From Gardnerella vaginalis (lineage in GTDB: Bacteria > Actinomycetota > Actinomycetes > Actinomycetales > Bifidobacteriaceae): DNA of 64,000 nt. The stretch lies in contig NZ_KQ956819.1 of assembly GCF_001546455.1 (NCBI RefSeq), positions 143,426 to 207,425 on the forward strand, given 5' to 3'. Under the pieces are notes generated by a model, which was not told the origin of the DNA, searched no databases, and was given only the letters and a program-made list of their open reading frames with translations. Made by a program: the position numbers and the translations under genes. Shown one piece after another: positions 48,548 through 58,547 of the stretch (position 1 is its first letter; every line of letters starts with the position of its first letter).

Positions 48548-49548
48548 TTTGCACTCTCCTCACTATTAGATTGCTCTACGTTTTGTTCACTCGGCTTCGA
48601 GCCGCTGCTAGGAACAGCCTTCGTTACATACTGCTCTTGACCGTGTGTAAGAGCCAAATATGCTTCCTCAAGTGACGCGTGCTCGTAATTAAGCTGATAT
48701 ACCAAAATTTGATTATCCGCAATTGCTCGCGCAATCTGGCTTAGTTCGCAATCTGTTATTCTAAAAAGTTCGCCTTCTTGAACGTCTTGAGGTGTGCGAT
48801 TATCTGGCAAAATCTTGCACTCAGGATGATTTTGAGCAAGCACTTGCTTTAATTTTTCGCCTTCTGGAGTTACAAGTCGCACAGCGTGCTGCGAATGTGC
48901 ATCAACAAAATCCTGCACTGTTGTGCGCTTCAAAATCTCGCCATGCGCAATAATCACAAGGTTATCTGCAGTAAGAGCAACCTCGCTCATTAAGTGCGAG
49001 CTAAGTAGTATTGCGCGGCCTTCGCTTGCGTAATACTTGCATAATTCACGAACCCACTTAACGCCTTCTGGATCTAAGCCGTTAATTGGCTCGTCCAAAA
49101 TAAGATTGTGTGGATCTGCTAAAAGAGCCGCCGCAATGGAAAGACGCTGGCTCATACCAAGCGAGAAAGATCCTGCTTTGCGGGTTTTAACACTTGATAA
49201 TCCAGTAATATCAATCACTTCGTCAACGCGCTTTTTTGATATTCCGTGAGTTAAAGCCAATGAATACAGGTGGTTGTAAGCCGTACGGCCCCTGTGAGCA
49301 GACTTTGCGTCAAGAACTGCTCCAACTTCCGTCATTGGAGAGGCAATTTTTGCGTAAGGTTTGCCGTCAATAAGAGAAGTGCCACTATTGGCATGAATAA
49401 GATTTAACGCACAACGCATGGTGGTAGATTTACCAGCGCCGTTAGGGCCCAAAAAGCCAGTGACTTTACCGTCTTCGGCGACGAAAGAAACGTCGTTAAG
49501 CGCTGTTTTTTCGCCAAAACGCTTTGTAATATGTTGAAATTCTAACAT
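48544..49548 (-). CDS. ABC transporter ATP-binding protein (ABC-2/BcrA-like)
   Basis: A 334-residue ATPase. Walker A is GPNGAGKSTTMRC, the signature FSLGMSQRLSIAAALL, Walker B NLILDEPINGLDPEGVKWVREL, and the H-loop SSHLMSEVALTADNLVII. The C-terminal extension typical of BcrA-like export ATPases is present, with a Ser/Glu-rich end. It forms an exporter with the next gene. Confidence 0.95.
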   Translation of the reverse strand: MLEFQHITKRFGEKTALNDVSFVAEDGKVTGFLGPNGAGKSTTMRCALNLIHANSGTSLIDGKPYAKIASPMTEVGAVLDAKSAHRGRTAYNHLYSLALTHGISKKRVDEVIDITGLSSVKTRKAGSFSLGMSQRLSIAAALLADPHNLILDEPINGLDPEGVKWVRELCKYYASEGRAILLSSHLMSEVALTADNLVIIAHGEILKRTTVQDFVDAHSQHAVRLVTPEGEKLKQVLAQNHPECKILPDNRTPQDVQEGELFRITDCELSQIARAIADNQILVYQLNYEHASLEEAYLALTHGQEQYVTKAVPSSGSKPSEQNVEQSNSEESAK

Positions 49549-49659
49549 AAATTAACAATATCACAAATAAAAAAAAATACACCTAAAATGTAAGTGTTTA
49601 TGAGTACATGCTATTGCGTTTTGTAATGCGATTGTTTATTTGCTTGTTTGTAGCTTGTA

Positions 49660-50484
49660 TCAGCAATTTGTTGCTGCATGTTGCGCAATCCACGCGTGCA
49701 TGGAAACAGCCGCAGCAGCTCCTGCGTTTAGCGAGCGAACAGAGCCAAATTGCGAAATATAAACAACGTCATCCGCCATTTCTAGTGCTTTTTTAGAAAG
49801 ACCTGGACCTTCCGCACCAAAAAGCATAAGGCAGCGTTTAGGGAACTTGTAGTTTTCCATAGCAACAGCGCCTGGAATAATATCGAGCGCTATAACGCGC
49901 GCATTTTTAGCGTCTTGTTCCTGCGTATTTGCGATTTTTTCGGCTTCTTTATTGCCATCTGCTTGTGCTTTAAGCAAAAGTTGATGCGCTTCTTCTGCTT
50001 CTCGTGCTATATTTTCGCGCCAATTAGTTACTAGAGTTTCAATAGTTGGGCAGCACTCAACGTATTGGTATAGCTCAGTCATTAACGAGCCTTTACGATT
50101 CCATTTATGAGGCCCTACGATATACACTTTTTTCGCAGTAAACGCGTTTGCAGTGCGAACCATAGAGCCTATGTTGAAATCGTGAGTCCAATTTTCTACA
50201 GCTACTTCAAACTCGTGACGGCCTTTAGAATCGAGATCCGCTTTTATAGCTTCTACTTTCCAGTACCGATAACGGTCTAGAACATTACGCTGGTCGCCTT
50301 CGTCTAATAATTCAGTGCTAAACCGCGCATCATAATTTGGCGATTCTGGATTATCTGGACGAGGATCACCTGGATGCTCTTCTTCCCACGGGCCAACTCC
50401 TATAGGTCGGAATTCTGGCTCATCGGAAGCTTTTGCAGCCAAAGTAATTGGATTCGGTTCGTGCATGTGTGAGTTTTGCTCCAC
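49660..50484 (-). CDS. SpoU/TrmH-family RNA 2'-O-methyltransferase
   Basis: A 274-residue SPOUT methyltransferase that uses SAM to methylate a ribose 2'-OH in tRNA or rRNA. Motif 1 is NWTHDFNIGSMVRTANAFTAKKVYIVG; motifs 2 and 3 are KRCLMLFGAEGPGLSKKALEMADDVVYISQFGSVRSLNAGAAAAVSMHAW. An inserted helical stretch rich in Glu/Ala/Lys (about 160-195) separates them. The target nucleotide is unknown. It lies 33 bp downstream of the PRTase-like gene. Confidence 0.9.
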   Translation of the reverse strand: MEQNSHMHEPNPITLAAKASDEPEFRPIGVGPWEEEHPGDPRPDNPESPNYDARFSTELLDEGDQRNVLDRYRYWKVEAIKADLDSKGRHEFEVAVENWTHDFNIGSMVRTANAFTAKKVYIVGPHKWNRKGSLMTELYQYVECCPTIETLVTNWRENIAREAEEAHQLLLKAQADGNKEAEKIANTQEQDAKNARVIALDIIPGAVAMENYKFPKRCLMLFGAEGPGLSKKALEMADDVVYISQFGSVRSLNAGAAAAVSMHAWIAQHAATNC

Positions 50485-50517
50485 TTAAAGTATCAATTTG
50501 CGCTTGAGGCTTGGCAA

Positions 50518-51366
50518 CTAGTCTTGGCAGCCGTCAGTTGCGCAATCTCCTGTGCAACCTGACTTGCAATGACCGCCGCAGCAGTTATCTTCGCAGCATG
50601 GCTCCGTGCAGCCATCGTTAGCGCAATCTCCCGTGCACTCTACTTTGCAATGGCCGCCGCAGCAATTATCCTCACAGCATGGCTCAGTGCAACCATCGTT
50701 AGCGCAATCTCCCGTGCATTTAACCTCACAATGACCGCCACAGCAATGATCGTTGCAGCAATCTTCGTGTTCTGCATCTGCACGTAATTCTTCTTCACCG
50801 AAAGCTTGAACAAATGCCATTTTAGTACTCTCCTCACTTATTGGATTTACTAATTGAAGATGCCTTGTGCCTTCTTCGTCGGCGTCAACACCACCAATTA
50901 ATGCAACTATAGCAAGAATTTGCGCGCCTTGCTGATTAACAATGCCAAAATCAAGACTTAATTCATTGCCATGCCTTAAAGTCACAAGCGAAGAAGTTTG
51001 AACATACGATTTTTCAGAAAGCCAAGAATCAAGCAACAATACTCGTTTGCCTTTAACTGACGGACCTTTTGTTGCAGGAAAAACAAAATCCATAACAAAG
51101 CCATCGAGTGCAATTCCTCTACGTTCTGCAGCATGAATAAGCGCAAAAACCATCGGCACTGCAGCAGCAGTTAACGCTCCAACTGCGTCAACATCGCGTT
51201 CTAACGAATACCCAGCGCTTTCAATTGCATCAAAAAGAACATCGCCAACCAGCTTAGAGCCGCGCTGAGCAAATGTAACAGAAAACAGTTCGCTAAATGG
51301 TTTCGCACTCATATCTGCACAAAGCATGCGTTTAAGTTCCGCGCGCTCTTCTTGTAATTCTGTCAT
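50518..51366 (-). CDS. Phosphoribosyltransferase-like protein with a cysteine-rich tandem-repeat tail
   Basis: A 282-residue protein. Residues 1-190 resemble orotate phosphoribosyltransferase (VGALTAAAVPMVFALIHAAERRGIALDGFVM...GKRVLLLDSW). The PRPP loop expected after the strand VLLLD (normally D-x-x-x-TGGS) reads SWLSEKSYV, so catalysis is doubtful. Residues 203-280 hold 24 Cys in three 27-residue repeats (CCGGHC...CTGDCANDGCTEPCCEDN), with four His and many acidic residues. This resembles a metallothionein-like metal-binding or redox domain. I know no described fusion of this kind; its role is unknown. It lies between rmuC and the SpoU gene. Confidence 0.85.
   Translation of the reverse strand: MTELQEERAELKRMLCADMSAKPFSELFSVTFAQRGSKLVGDVLFDAIESAGYSLERDVDAVGALTAAAVPMVFALIHAAERRGIALDGFVMDFVFPATKGPSVKGKRVLLLDSWLSEKSYVQTSSLVTLRHGNELSLDFGIVNQQGAQILAIVALIGGVDADEEGTRHLQLVNPISEESTKMAFVQAFGEEELRADAEHEDCCNDHCCGGHCEVKCTGDCANDGCTEPCCEDNCCGGHCKVECTGDCANDGCTEPCCEDNCCGGHCKSGCTGDCATDGCQD
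50519..50743 (-). repeat. 81-bp tandem repeats coding for the Cys-rich tail
   Basis: Equivalent points of the unit (CCGCCGCAGCA or close variant) recur at 50573, 50654 and 50735, exactly 81 bp apart. The first two units (in coding order) are nearly identical at DNA level; the last is shortened and more diverged. The unit is in frame (27 codons). Confidence 0.88.
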
Positions 51367-51424
51367 TTTTGCACTCCTTGGCGTTTAGAGTTCTTCAATT
51401 TTTGATGCTTTGATGTTTTTATGC

Positions 51425-52765
51425 TTAACGATCTTCTACTGATACTTCTGGAGCGCTCAGCTCTTTAACATCAGCTTTATCGGAATCTATAAGATCTATT
51501 GAAGCAATAACTTTACTTTGGTCTAACTTCTGAAGTTTACGCGCTGTTACCAACACTCTAGACTCAAGTGAGGAAGCAAACTTATTGTAAGCTGCGACTG
51601 TTCTTGCCAAAGATACGCCAAGTTTTGAAGCATTTTCTCCAAGAACAGCAAAGCGATCGTACAATTCTCTAGATAAATCGAAAAGTTCTTTTGCATCATC
51701 TGTAAGACTTTGCTGCTGCCATGCGTATGCAACAGACTTAAGCACGGCCCACAAAGTAACTGGGGAAGTGAGGGCTACTTTTTGCGCAAAAGCATCATCC
51801 ATAAGTGTTGGATCCGCCTCAAGAGCCGCCTGAAGTAATGCTTCGTTTGGAATAAATGCAACTACAAAGTCTGGTGCCGTTTCAAAAGCCTGCCAATACG
51901 CTTTAGCTCCTAACGCTCTAACGTGTTCTCGCAAAGCCTTGGCGTGCGCTTTTAGAAGCTCGCTCCTTCTAGCTAATTCTTCGTCACTTGCATTATCTGG
52001 GATTTCGCAAGCGCGCTGATAATCCGCATACGGAACTTTTGCATCAACTGGAATTGTTTTGCCTCCTGGCAGATGCACAACCATATCTGGTCTCTGCTGC
52101 TCGCCATTTACTCCCGTTACAACAACCTGCGTATCAAAATCAACATGCTCAAGCAAGCCTGCAGATTCAACAATATTCTTTAGTTGAGCCTCACCCCAAG
52201 CTCCGCGAACCTTATTATTTCGCAATGCTGCAGAAAGCGAACTTGTTTCGCGGTCAAGCCTTGTTTGCTGCTCACTTAAGCCTTTAAGTTGAGTGCTCAG
52301 CACACCCATTTCTTGCTTACGCCCTTCTTCAATCTGCGAAACTTTATTCTTCAATGCTTCGAGATTGTCTTTTACTGGAGCAAGCGCTTCCAAGACTTTG
52401 CCTTGCTCTTTCAAAGTTTTCTCACGATTTAACCGTTCGCGTTCTTCTCGCTCTGTGCGCAATTGCTCTTCGCGATTCACTCGCAATTGCTCTGCTTGCT
52501 GCGCTTTTAACAACTCAGACTCAACAAATTTCAATCGCTCAGCAAGCTGCTCTGCTTGCGTGCGATACCGTATAGCCTGATTGCCATTTTCTTGAGCTTG
52601 AGCGCGCGCTTGTTCATACTGCGAGCGCAATTCGTTAAATTCGCGCTGGTTTACGCCATTAACGCCTTGCGTTCCAGAGTTGTGCTTAACAATAACCAGC
52701 ACAACAATGGCGGTTATTACAACAGCAACCACCATTAAAACAAACATCACAATATTATCGAACAT
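51425..52765 (-). CDS. rmuC: DNA recombination protein RmuC
   Basis: A 446-residue membrane-tethered protein that limits inversions at short inverted repeats. An N-terminal span (about 4-28) is followed by a long Gln/Glu/Arg-rich coiled coil (about 45-190), then the RmuC nuclease-like domain (NNKVRGAWGEAQLKNIVESAGLLEHVDFDTQVVV...RPDMVVHLPGGKTIPVDAKVPYADYQRAC). It is followed by the PRTase-like gene after 58 bp. Confidence 0.94.
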   Translation of the reverse strand: MFDNIVMFVLMVVAVVITAIVVLVIVKHNSGTQGVNGVNQREFNELRSQYEQARAQAQENGNQAIRYRTQAEQLAERLKFVESELLKAQQAEQLRVNREEQLRTEREERERLNREKTLKEQGKVLEALAPVKDNLEALKNKVSQIEEGRKQEMGVLSTQLKGLSEQQTRLDRETSSLSAALRNNKVRGAWGEAQLKNIVESAGLLEHVDFDTQVVVTGVNGEQQRPDMVVHLPGGKTIPVDAKVPYADYQRACEIPDNASDEELARRSELLKAHAKALREHVRALGAKAYWQAFETAPDFVVAFIPNEALLQAALEADPTLMDDAFAQKVALTSPVTLWAVLKSVAYAWQQQSLTDDAKELFDLSRELYDRFAVLGENASKLGVSLARTVAAYNKFASSLESRVLVTARKLQKLDQSKVIASIDLIDSDKADVKELSAPEVSVEDR

Positions 52766-52856
52766 ACGTTCTATTAAACACTATTGATTCGACTTTTGAA
52801 GCATAACTAGACACGCGCATTATTGCATAGAAAAATAAGCGTTATGCAACAAAAAT

Positions 52857-52904
52857 AGCGTGCCGTCTACTGGAAAATAATCCAATAAACAGCACGCTTT
52901 GTTT
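52857..52904 (-). terminator. Intrinsic terminator after clpB
   Basis: AGCGTGCCGT (52857-52866) pairs, with one G-U, to ACAGCACGCT (52889-52898), and short T-runs flank it on both strands. It is about 70 bp past the clpB stop and separates it from rmuC. Confidence 0.8.
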
Positions 52905-52969
52905 TATTTGACTACATTAAATCAACACTGCGCAATGTGCGATATTAATTGCAATATTAATGTGCAAGA

Positions 52970-55564
52970 TTACGCAATCTTGAGAGTTACATGGTCGTCG
53001 CTCTCTGCACAATCCGCAACTACGCGAGCGCCATCATGCACCTTGCCAGAAAGCAGCAATCGCGCAAGTTGATCGCCAATTTCCGTTTGAACCAATCTGC
53101 GCAACGGACGAGCACCATAAACTGGATCGTAGCCATGCTCCGCAAGCCAAGCGCGAGCAGAGTCACTCACATCCAAGCTAATACGGCGATCACTCAAGCG
53201 TGCAGCCACTTGACGAACTTGAATATCCACAATTCCACCAAGCTCTTCGCGAGTAAGCGGATGGAACATAACAAGCTCATCCAAACGGTTGATGAACTCT
53301 GGCTTAAACTCAGCATGAACAGCATTCATAACAGCCTTGCGTTTAGCAGCATCGTCCAAGCCCTCCTGCACAAGGAATTGCGAACCCAAGTTTGATGTCA
53401 TAATCAAAATCGTATTCGTAAAATCAACCGTTCTACCTTGTCCGTCAGTCAAACGACCATCATCCAAAACCTGCAACAAAACGTCGAATACTTCTGGATG
53501 TGCCTTCTCAACTTCGTCAAAAAGCACTACAGAATACGGACGTCTACGCACAGCTTCAGTAAGCTGGCCGCCTTCCTCGTAGCCAATGTAACCAGGAGCA
53601 GCACCGATTAGACGCGAAACAGAAGCCTTTTCCATGTACTCGCTCATATCAATGCGAACCATTGCACGCTCGTCGTCAAACAAAAAGTCGGCAAGAGCTT
53701 TCGCAAGCTCCGTCTTACCAACGCCAGTAGGACCCAAGAATAGGAACGAACCAGTCGGGCGATTCGGGTCTGCAATTCCAGCACGGCTTCTGCGCACAGC
53801 ATCCGCTATAGCCTGAATTGCTTCGCTTTGGCCAACTACACGCTTAGAAAGCTCCTTTTCCATGTTTAGCAGCTTCTCATTTTCGCCTTGCATCAAGCGG
53901 CCAACAGGAATGCCCGTCCATTCGCTAACGACTCCTGCAATAGAATCAGCATCAACCTGGTCTGGAACCATTGGCTCTTTCGCTTCACTCTTAGCGTTAG
54001 CAGCCTCGGACTCCGCTTCTTCCAAAGCTTTTTGAATGCTTGGAATTTCGCCATACAAAATACGGCTTGCTTGTTCCAAGTTGCCTTCACGCGTAAATTT
54101 GTCGGCTTCTACGCGCTTAGCATCGAGTTGCGCTCGCAAATCACCAACCTTGTTATGGCCAGCCTTTTCCGCATCCCAACGCGCTTTCAATCCAGTAAGC
54201 TTTTCGCGCGAGTTTGCTAATTCTTCCTGCAACTTTTCTAAGCGTTCGCGTGCAGCAGCATCTTCCGCTTTCTTTAATTGCATTTCTTCCATTTCAAGAC
54301 GCGTAACTTTGCGCTGCAATTCGTCAATCTCTTCTGGCTGAGAATCAAGCTCCATACGCAAGTGAGCTGCCGCTTCATCCACCAAATCAATCGCCTTATC
54401 TGGAAGCTGCCTGCCAGTAATATAGCGGTTTGAAAGCGTTGCTGCAGCTACGATTGCATCGTCACTAATAGTCACCTTGTGGTGCGCTTCGTAACGTTGC
54501 TTAAGTCCGCGCAAAATCGTCACCGTGTCTTCAACAGACGGCTCGCCAACAAACACTTGCTGGAATCTGCGTTCAAGCGCAGAATCCTTTTCAATATGCT
54601 CACGATACTCGTTAAGCGTAGTTGCGCCAACCAAGCGCAGCTCACCGCGCGCAAGCATTGGCTTAAGCATATTGCCAGCATCCATTGAACCTTCTGCAGA
54701 TCCTGCTCCAACAACAGTGTGAATCTCATCAATAAACGTAATAATTTGACCGTCTGATTGCTGAATTTCCTTCAACACTGCCTTTAAGCGTTCCTCAAAC
54801 TCGCCGCGATACTTCGAACCTGCAACCATCGAAGCCAAATCGAGACTGATAAGACGCTTGTTTTGCAAAGTCGTAGGCACATCTCCTGCAACAATTCGCT
54901 GAGCCAATCCTTCTACAACTGCCGTTTTACCAACGCCTGGCTCGCCAATTAGCACAGGATTATTCTTAGTTCTGCGAGAAAGAATTTGAATCACGCGACG
55001 AATCTCCTGGTCGCGCCCAATTACTGGGTCGAGCTTTCCTTCGCGAGCGCGCGCAGTCATATCAACAGAATACTTTTCGAGCGCTTTGTAGTTGCCTTCC
55101 GCGTCTGGGCTGGTAACTTTCGCACCTCCGCGCACAGTTGGCACAGCCTTACGCAACGCATCTGCGGAAACGTTGTGCTTTTTGAAAATATCCGCAACAG
55201 CATTTGGCGCGCTTGTAACTATGCCGATAAGCATGTGCTCTGTAGAAACGTATTCGTCTGCCATTGTGCGCATTTCTTTTTCTGCCTGGCTTAGCGCAGC
55301 CAAAAGCTGACGACTTGCATCTGGTTTAGTTGTAGTTGAGCCAGTAGATGAAGGCAATGCCACTAATGCGTTGCGAATTTCGGCTCCGATTTGTTGCGCA
55401 TCTGCACCAGCCTGTGCAATAAGCGCGCGCACTACGCCTTGCTCTTGGCGAAGTAAGGCATCTGCCAAATGTAACGTATCTACTTGCGCATTGCCAGCCG
55501 CCGCCGCGCTTTGTACAGCATCGCTTAATGCATCTTGCGCTAAGGTTGTAAACTTTTGTTCCAT
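52970..55564 (-). CDS. clpB: ATP-dependent protein disaggregase ClpB
   Basis: Heat-shock AAA+ disaggregase acting with DnaK. The Clp-N domain starts [20 protein letters not shown]1 has [14 protein letters not shown] coiled-coil middle domain (about 410-520) and NBD2 with [14 protein letters not shown] and [10 protein letters not shown] follow. Length (864) is normal. The frame is open to 55651, but the ATG at 55564 with GGGGG six bases upstream fits the family start. A perfect HspR operator (HAIR) lies about 100 bp upstream, indicating heat-shock control by HspR. Confidence 0.97.
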   Translation of the reverse strand: MEQKFTTLAQDALSDAVQSAAAAGNAQVDTLHLADALLRQEQGVVRALIAQAGADAQQIGAEIRNALVALPSSTGSTTTKPDASRQLLAALSQAEKEMRTMADEYVSTEHMLIGIVTSAPNAVADIFKKHNVSADALRKAVPTVRGGAKVTSPDAEGNYKALEKYSVDMTARAREGKLDPVIGRDQEIRRVIQILSRRTKNNPVLIGEPGVGKTAVVEGLAQRIVAGDVPTTLQNKRLISLDLASMVAGSKYRGEFEERLKAVLKEIQQSDGQIITFIDEIHTVVGAGSAEGSMDAGNMLKPMLARGELRLVGATTLNEYREHIEKDSALERRFQQVFVGEPSVEDTVTILRGLKQRYEAHHKVTISDDAIVAAATLSNRYITGRQLPDKAIDLVDEAAAHLRMELDSQPEEIDELQRKVTRLEMEEMQLKKAEDAAARERLEKLQEELANSREKLTGLKARWDAEKAGHNKVGDLRAQLDAKRVEADKFTREGNLEQASRILYGEIPSIQKALEEAESEAANAKSEAKEPMVPDQVDADSIAGVVSEWTGIPVGRLMQGENEKLLNMEKELSKRVVGQSEAIQAIADAVRRSRAGIADPNRPTGSFLFLGPTGVGKTELAKALADFLFDDERAMVRIDMSEYMEKASVSRLIGAAPGYIGYEEGGQLTEAVRRRPYSVVLFDEVEKAHPEVFDVLLQVLDDGRLTDGQGRTVDFTNTILIMTSNLGSQFLVQEGLDDAAKRKAVMNAVHAEFKPEFINRLDELVMFHPLTREELGGIVDIQVRQVAARLSDRRISLDVSDSARAWLAEHGYDPVYGARPLRRLVQTEIGDQLARLLLSGKVHDGARVVADCAESDDHVTLKIA

Positions 55565-55660
55565 ATTTACCCCCATTTGCACCGCTATTCTGCGGATTTT
55601 AGGTGATTTGCGTGCAATTTTTGCAATTGCGCTCAAACCACATTCTGTCAATTTCTAAAA

Positions 55661-55681
55661 CTTGAGTCTACTACACTCAAG
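55661..55681. promoter_or_regulatory. HAIR element, HspR operator upstream of clpB
   Basis: CTTGAGT-N7-ACTCAAG is an exact match to the HspR-associated inverted repeat of Actinobacteria. It lies in the gap between clpB (leftward) and the FAH-family gene (rightward), closer to clpB. HspR represses dnaK, clgR or clpB in related species; regulation of clpB is strongly suggested here. The opposite gene could also be affected. Confidence 0.93.
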
Positions 55682-55795
55682 TTTTGTTTTCAAGATGTTT
55701 GTGGCGTTTCCTTAAATCTTCGTAAGCTTCCGACTTTTCCTAAGTATCTTTCTAAGTATTTTCCTAAGTATTAAATATGTCGTAATCTTAAAAAT

Positions 55796-56611
55796 ATGAG
55801 AATTGCACGTTTTTCCTATAATGAAGTTCCGCAGTACGCTTTCGTTCAAAAAGACGAAGCAGACGGCAAGGATTATTTAGTAGCTCTAGAAGGCCATCCA
55901 CTAAGCCCTCAAGGAGTTAAACCAACAGGTAAGCGCTACGAGTTAGACGCCGACGGAGTGCGCCTGCTTGCACCAGTGATTCCTTCAAAAGTCTACGGAT
56001 TGGCAAAAAACTACGATACGCGTTCTGCTGAAGAGCGCGCATCTTCTGCTGCGGCCGCGTCGCATACTGCAGCAGATATGGTGATTTTTACAAAGCCGAG
56101 CACATCTGTAATAGGACCTGACGATCCGATTGTTATTCCTGCTTTTTCGAACGATATGAATTTTGAGCCCGAAGTGGCTGTTGTTATGGGCAAAATCGCC
56201 AAAAATGTGTCGGTAGATAAGGCAATGGACTACGTTTTTGGCTTTACATGTGTAAATGACGTAACTTTGCGTGATTGCGCAGGCAGCGACCCAATGTTTA
56301 CGCGTGCAAAAGGATTCGACACGTCTTGCCCTCTTGGTCCATGGATTACAACCGAGCTAAATTGGCGCGATTCCCATATCTCATTTACGCTTAATGGCAA
56401 AGATGTGCCAGAGGCGAGCGGCACTACAGCACGATTGATTCACAGCATTCCAGAGCAAATTGCTGCGATTTCAAGCTTCTCAACGCTTCTTCCAGGAGAT
56501 GTTATTTTGACTGGAACGCCGTACCCAGCAGGAACTTTGCACGCTGGCGACGAAGCGATTGTGCACGTAGATGGCATTGGTTCGCTGCGCAATGTGATTA
56601 TGCATGCGTGA
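55796..56611 (+). CDS. Fumarylacetoacetate hydrolase-family protein
   Basis: A 271-residue member of the FAH superfamily, which includes acylpyruvate hydrolases, oxaloacetate decarboxylases and isomerases. The metal-binding region (DMNFEPEVAVVMGKIAKNVSVDKAMDYVFGFTCVNDVTLRD) and the substrate region (KGFDTSCPLGPWI ... LLPGDVILTGTP) are conserved. The exact reaction is not known; many such bacterial proteins act as housekeeping acylpyruvases or oxaloacetate tautomerases. It is convergent with the YggS gene, with 23 bp between them. Confidence 0.9.
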   Translation: MRIARFSYNEVPQYAFVQKDEADGKDYLVALEGHPLSPQGVKPTGKRYELDADGVRLLAPVIPSKVYGLAKNYDTRSAEERASSAAAASHTAADMVIFTKPSTSVIGPDDPIVIPAFSNDMNFEPEVAVVMGKIAKNVSVDKAMDYVFGFTCVNDVTLRDCAGSDPMFTRAKGFDTSCPLGPWITTELNWRDSHISFTLNGKDVPEASGTTARLIHSIPEQIAAISSFSTLLPGDVILTGTPYPAGTLHAGDEAIVHVDGIGSLRNVIMHA

Positions 56612-56634
56612 GAAATTATTGATTTGATTTAAGA

Positions 56635-57447
56635 CTACACAAATGCGCGCGGGCCAAAGATTGCCGAACCGATCCTAACTATTGTTGAGCCTTCGGCAAT
56701 CGCCCACGCAAAATCGCCAGACATTCCCATTGAAAGCTCCAGTTTTGTAGAGTTTCCATCATGATCTTGCGAGAGTTGCTCACTTACACAATCCCTGATT
56801 TCTCGCAATGCAGCAAAACCGCTTCTAACTATTTTTTCATCATTCACGCGCGCTCCGAGCGTCATAAATCCGCACAAATTAAGCGCTGGCAAGCTGGATA
56901 CCGCGAGAGCTTCGTCAATTGCGCGTTCTGGCGCGCACCCCGATTTTGTGACTTCTCCCGAAACGTTCACTTCCAGCATAACGTCTACGCAAAGTCCCAA
57001 ATTTTGCGCGCGCGTAGATATTTTTTGCGCAAGATCAATGCCATCAACCGACTGAATACCATTTGCGAGTGGCAAGACTTTGTTTATTTTATTGCTTTGC
57101 AGCTGACCTATTAAATAGAGCGGAATTTCGCTATTTATACTGCCATTCACGCCAACGCTTAAATTCTCGCGAGCAGCTTCCTTGCGTAAAATCTCGGCTT
57201 TTGCAACAATTTCTTGCGGTCGATTTTCCCCAATTACGCGCACTCCAGCTTTAAGCGCCGCCATAATCTCCCCAACATCGCGCGTTTTAGTTGCAGCAAG
57301 CAGCGTAACCGACTCAGGTTTGCGCCCATAATGCGATTCGGCTTGAGCAATGGCGTCTTGCACGCTGTGCACACCATCGGCAATTTGACGCGCACGAACA
57401 CAATCAACCTCAGTATTCGCTAAATCTTTTTGCGTCATATATGCCAT
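56635..57447 (-). CDS. YggS/PROSC-family PLP homeostasis protein
   Basis: A 270-residue PLP-binding TIM-barrel protein of the YggS family, which buffers pyridoxal phosphate. The PLP Lys is K54 in VTLLAATKTRDVGEI. IGENRPQEIVAKAE, FIGQLQSNK-like YLIGQLQSNKINKVLP, and LSMGMSGDFAWAIAEGSTIVRIGSAIFG are diagnostic. It follows the gluQ gene on the same strand. Confidence 0.94.
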   Translation of the reverse strand: MAYMTQKDLANTEVDCVRARQIADGVHSVQDAIAQAESHYGRKPESVTLLAATKTRDVGEIMAALKAGVRVIGENRPQEIVAKAEILRKEAARENLSVGVNGSINSEIPLYLIGQLQSNKINKVLPLANGIQSVDGIDLAQKISTRAQNLGLCVDVMLEVNVSGEVTKSGCAPERAIDEALAVSSLPALNLCGFMTLGARVNDEKIVRSGFAALREIRDCVSEQLSQDHDGNSTKLELSMGMSGDFAWAIAEGSTIVRIGSAIFGPRAFV

Positions 57448-57481
57448 TTATTGCCCCAATCTATCGGTATAAACACATAGT

Positions 57482-58516
57482 TTAGTCGAGGAAGGGCACG
57501 GATTTGTCTGCTAGGTTTGCGCGAATAGAGTCCCACGGCGTTTCGTCGTTTTTAAACAACGTAAGAGCTTCGGCTGCGCTCATATCTACTGGTTGATTTT
57601 GCCCAGGGTTCTTGTATCCCAAAAGATACATGCAATAGCCAATCATGCGCTCGGCGCTCCATCCAGATTCTCGAAGCGCACCAACGTCTAGCGAGTGCTT
57701 ACTTTTTGCGAGTCGCTCGCCTTGAGCGTTATCAATTAGTGGCAAATGCGCAAATTTTGGCTGCACATAATGCACGCCGTGAGCCGCAAAAAATCCCGAC
57801 TTTTCCAGCAACTCACCAATCCAAATTTGAAGCGCCGCCGAACGAAGCAAATCGCGTCCGCGTACAATGTCATTTACTCCGCTCAAAACATCGTCAACAA
57901 CAACCGCAAGTTGGTAAGAAAATACGCCATCCGCGCGGCGAATCACCATGTCTCCCAAATCGCGATCAATATTAAACGATTGTGCGCAAAAAATCGCGTC
58001 TATAAAACTCACATTCGCTTGCGGCGAATCAGCCGAGGGAACAGCAAGTCGCAAAGAATGTTGCTGATTATTTTGCAAACGCTTTTCGATTTGCGCTAAG
58101 CCTTCCGCATTTTTGCGAAGATTTCTGCACGTACCCGGGTAGCGTATAAAGCCGTCGCCTTCTTGCGGAGCTGCAATCGCGCGAATATCGGAACGCGAGC
58201 AAAAACACGGGTAAATCAGGGAATTTCCGTCGCCGTCTTGCAAAGATTCTAGAGCTTCAAGAGCTTCTTGGTAGATTGCATTGCGATTATGCTGATAAGT
58301 CGGCTCGCCAACCCAATCAAGACCAGCCCACTTCAAATCGTCAATCACTCGCGCGCTAGCATCTTTTGGCATTCTAGCAATGTCCAGATCTTCCAGGCGC
58401 AAAATCATGCTTCCACCTTGCGACTTTGCAGAAAGCCAAGCCGCAAGCATAGCAACCATGTTTCCAATATGCATGCGCCCAGAAGGAGTGGGTGCGAATC
58501 TACCAATTACGCTCAT
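57482..58516 (-). CDS. gluQ: Glutamyl-Q tRNA(Asp) synthetase-like protein
   Basis: A 344-residue truncated GluRS paralogue. The HIGH-type motif is in APTPSGRMHIGNMVAML, followed by RLEDLD. The zinc-binding region (YPCFCSRSDI ... YPGTCR) and a KMSKS-like element (ERLAKSKHS) are present, while the anticodon-binding domain is missing. These features fit GluQ-RS, which charges glutamate onto queuosine of tRNA(Asp). At 344 residues it is a little longer than E. coli YadB. Whether this lineage makes queuosine cannot be seen here. Confidence 0.85.
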   Translation of the reverse strand: MSVIGRFAPTPSGRMHIGNMVAMLAAWLSAKSQGGSMILRLEDLDIARMPKDASARVIDDLKWAGLDWVGEPTYQHNRNAIYQEALEALESLQDGDGNSLIYPCFCSRSDIRAIAAPQEGDGFIRYPGTCRNLRKNAEGLAQIEKRLQNNQQHSLRLAVPSADSPQANVSFIDAIFCAQSFNIDRDLGDMVIRRADGVFSYQLAVVVDDVLSGVNDIVRGRDLLRSAALQIWIGELLEKSGFFAAHGVHYVQPKFAHLPLIDNAQGERLAKSKHSLDVGALRESGWSAERMIGYCMYLLGYKNPGQNQPVDMSAAEALTLFKNDETPWDSIRANLADKSVPFLD

Positions 58517-58547
58517 TTATTATGCTCTAAATTTTGCAAAATTTAAT

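Noticed and set aside
53337..53582. Long frames on the strand opposite to clpB, gatA, gatB and similar genes
   Set aside because: They mirror well-conserved genes on the other strand and have no start signals or sensible composition.
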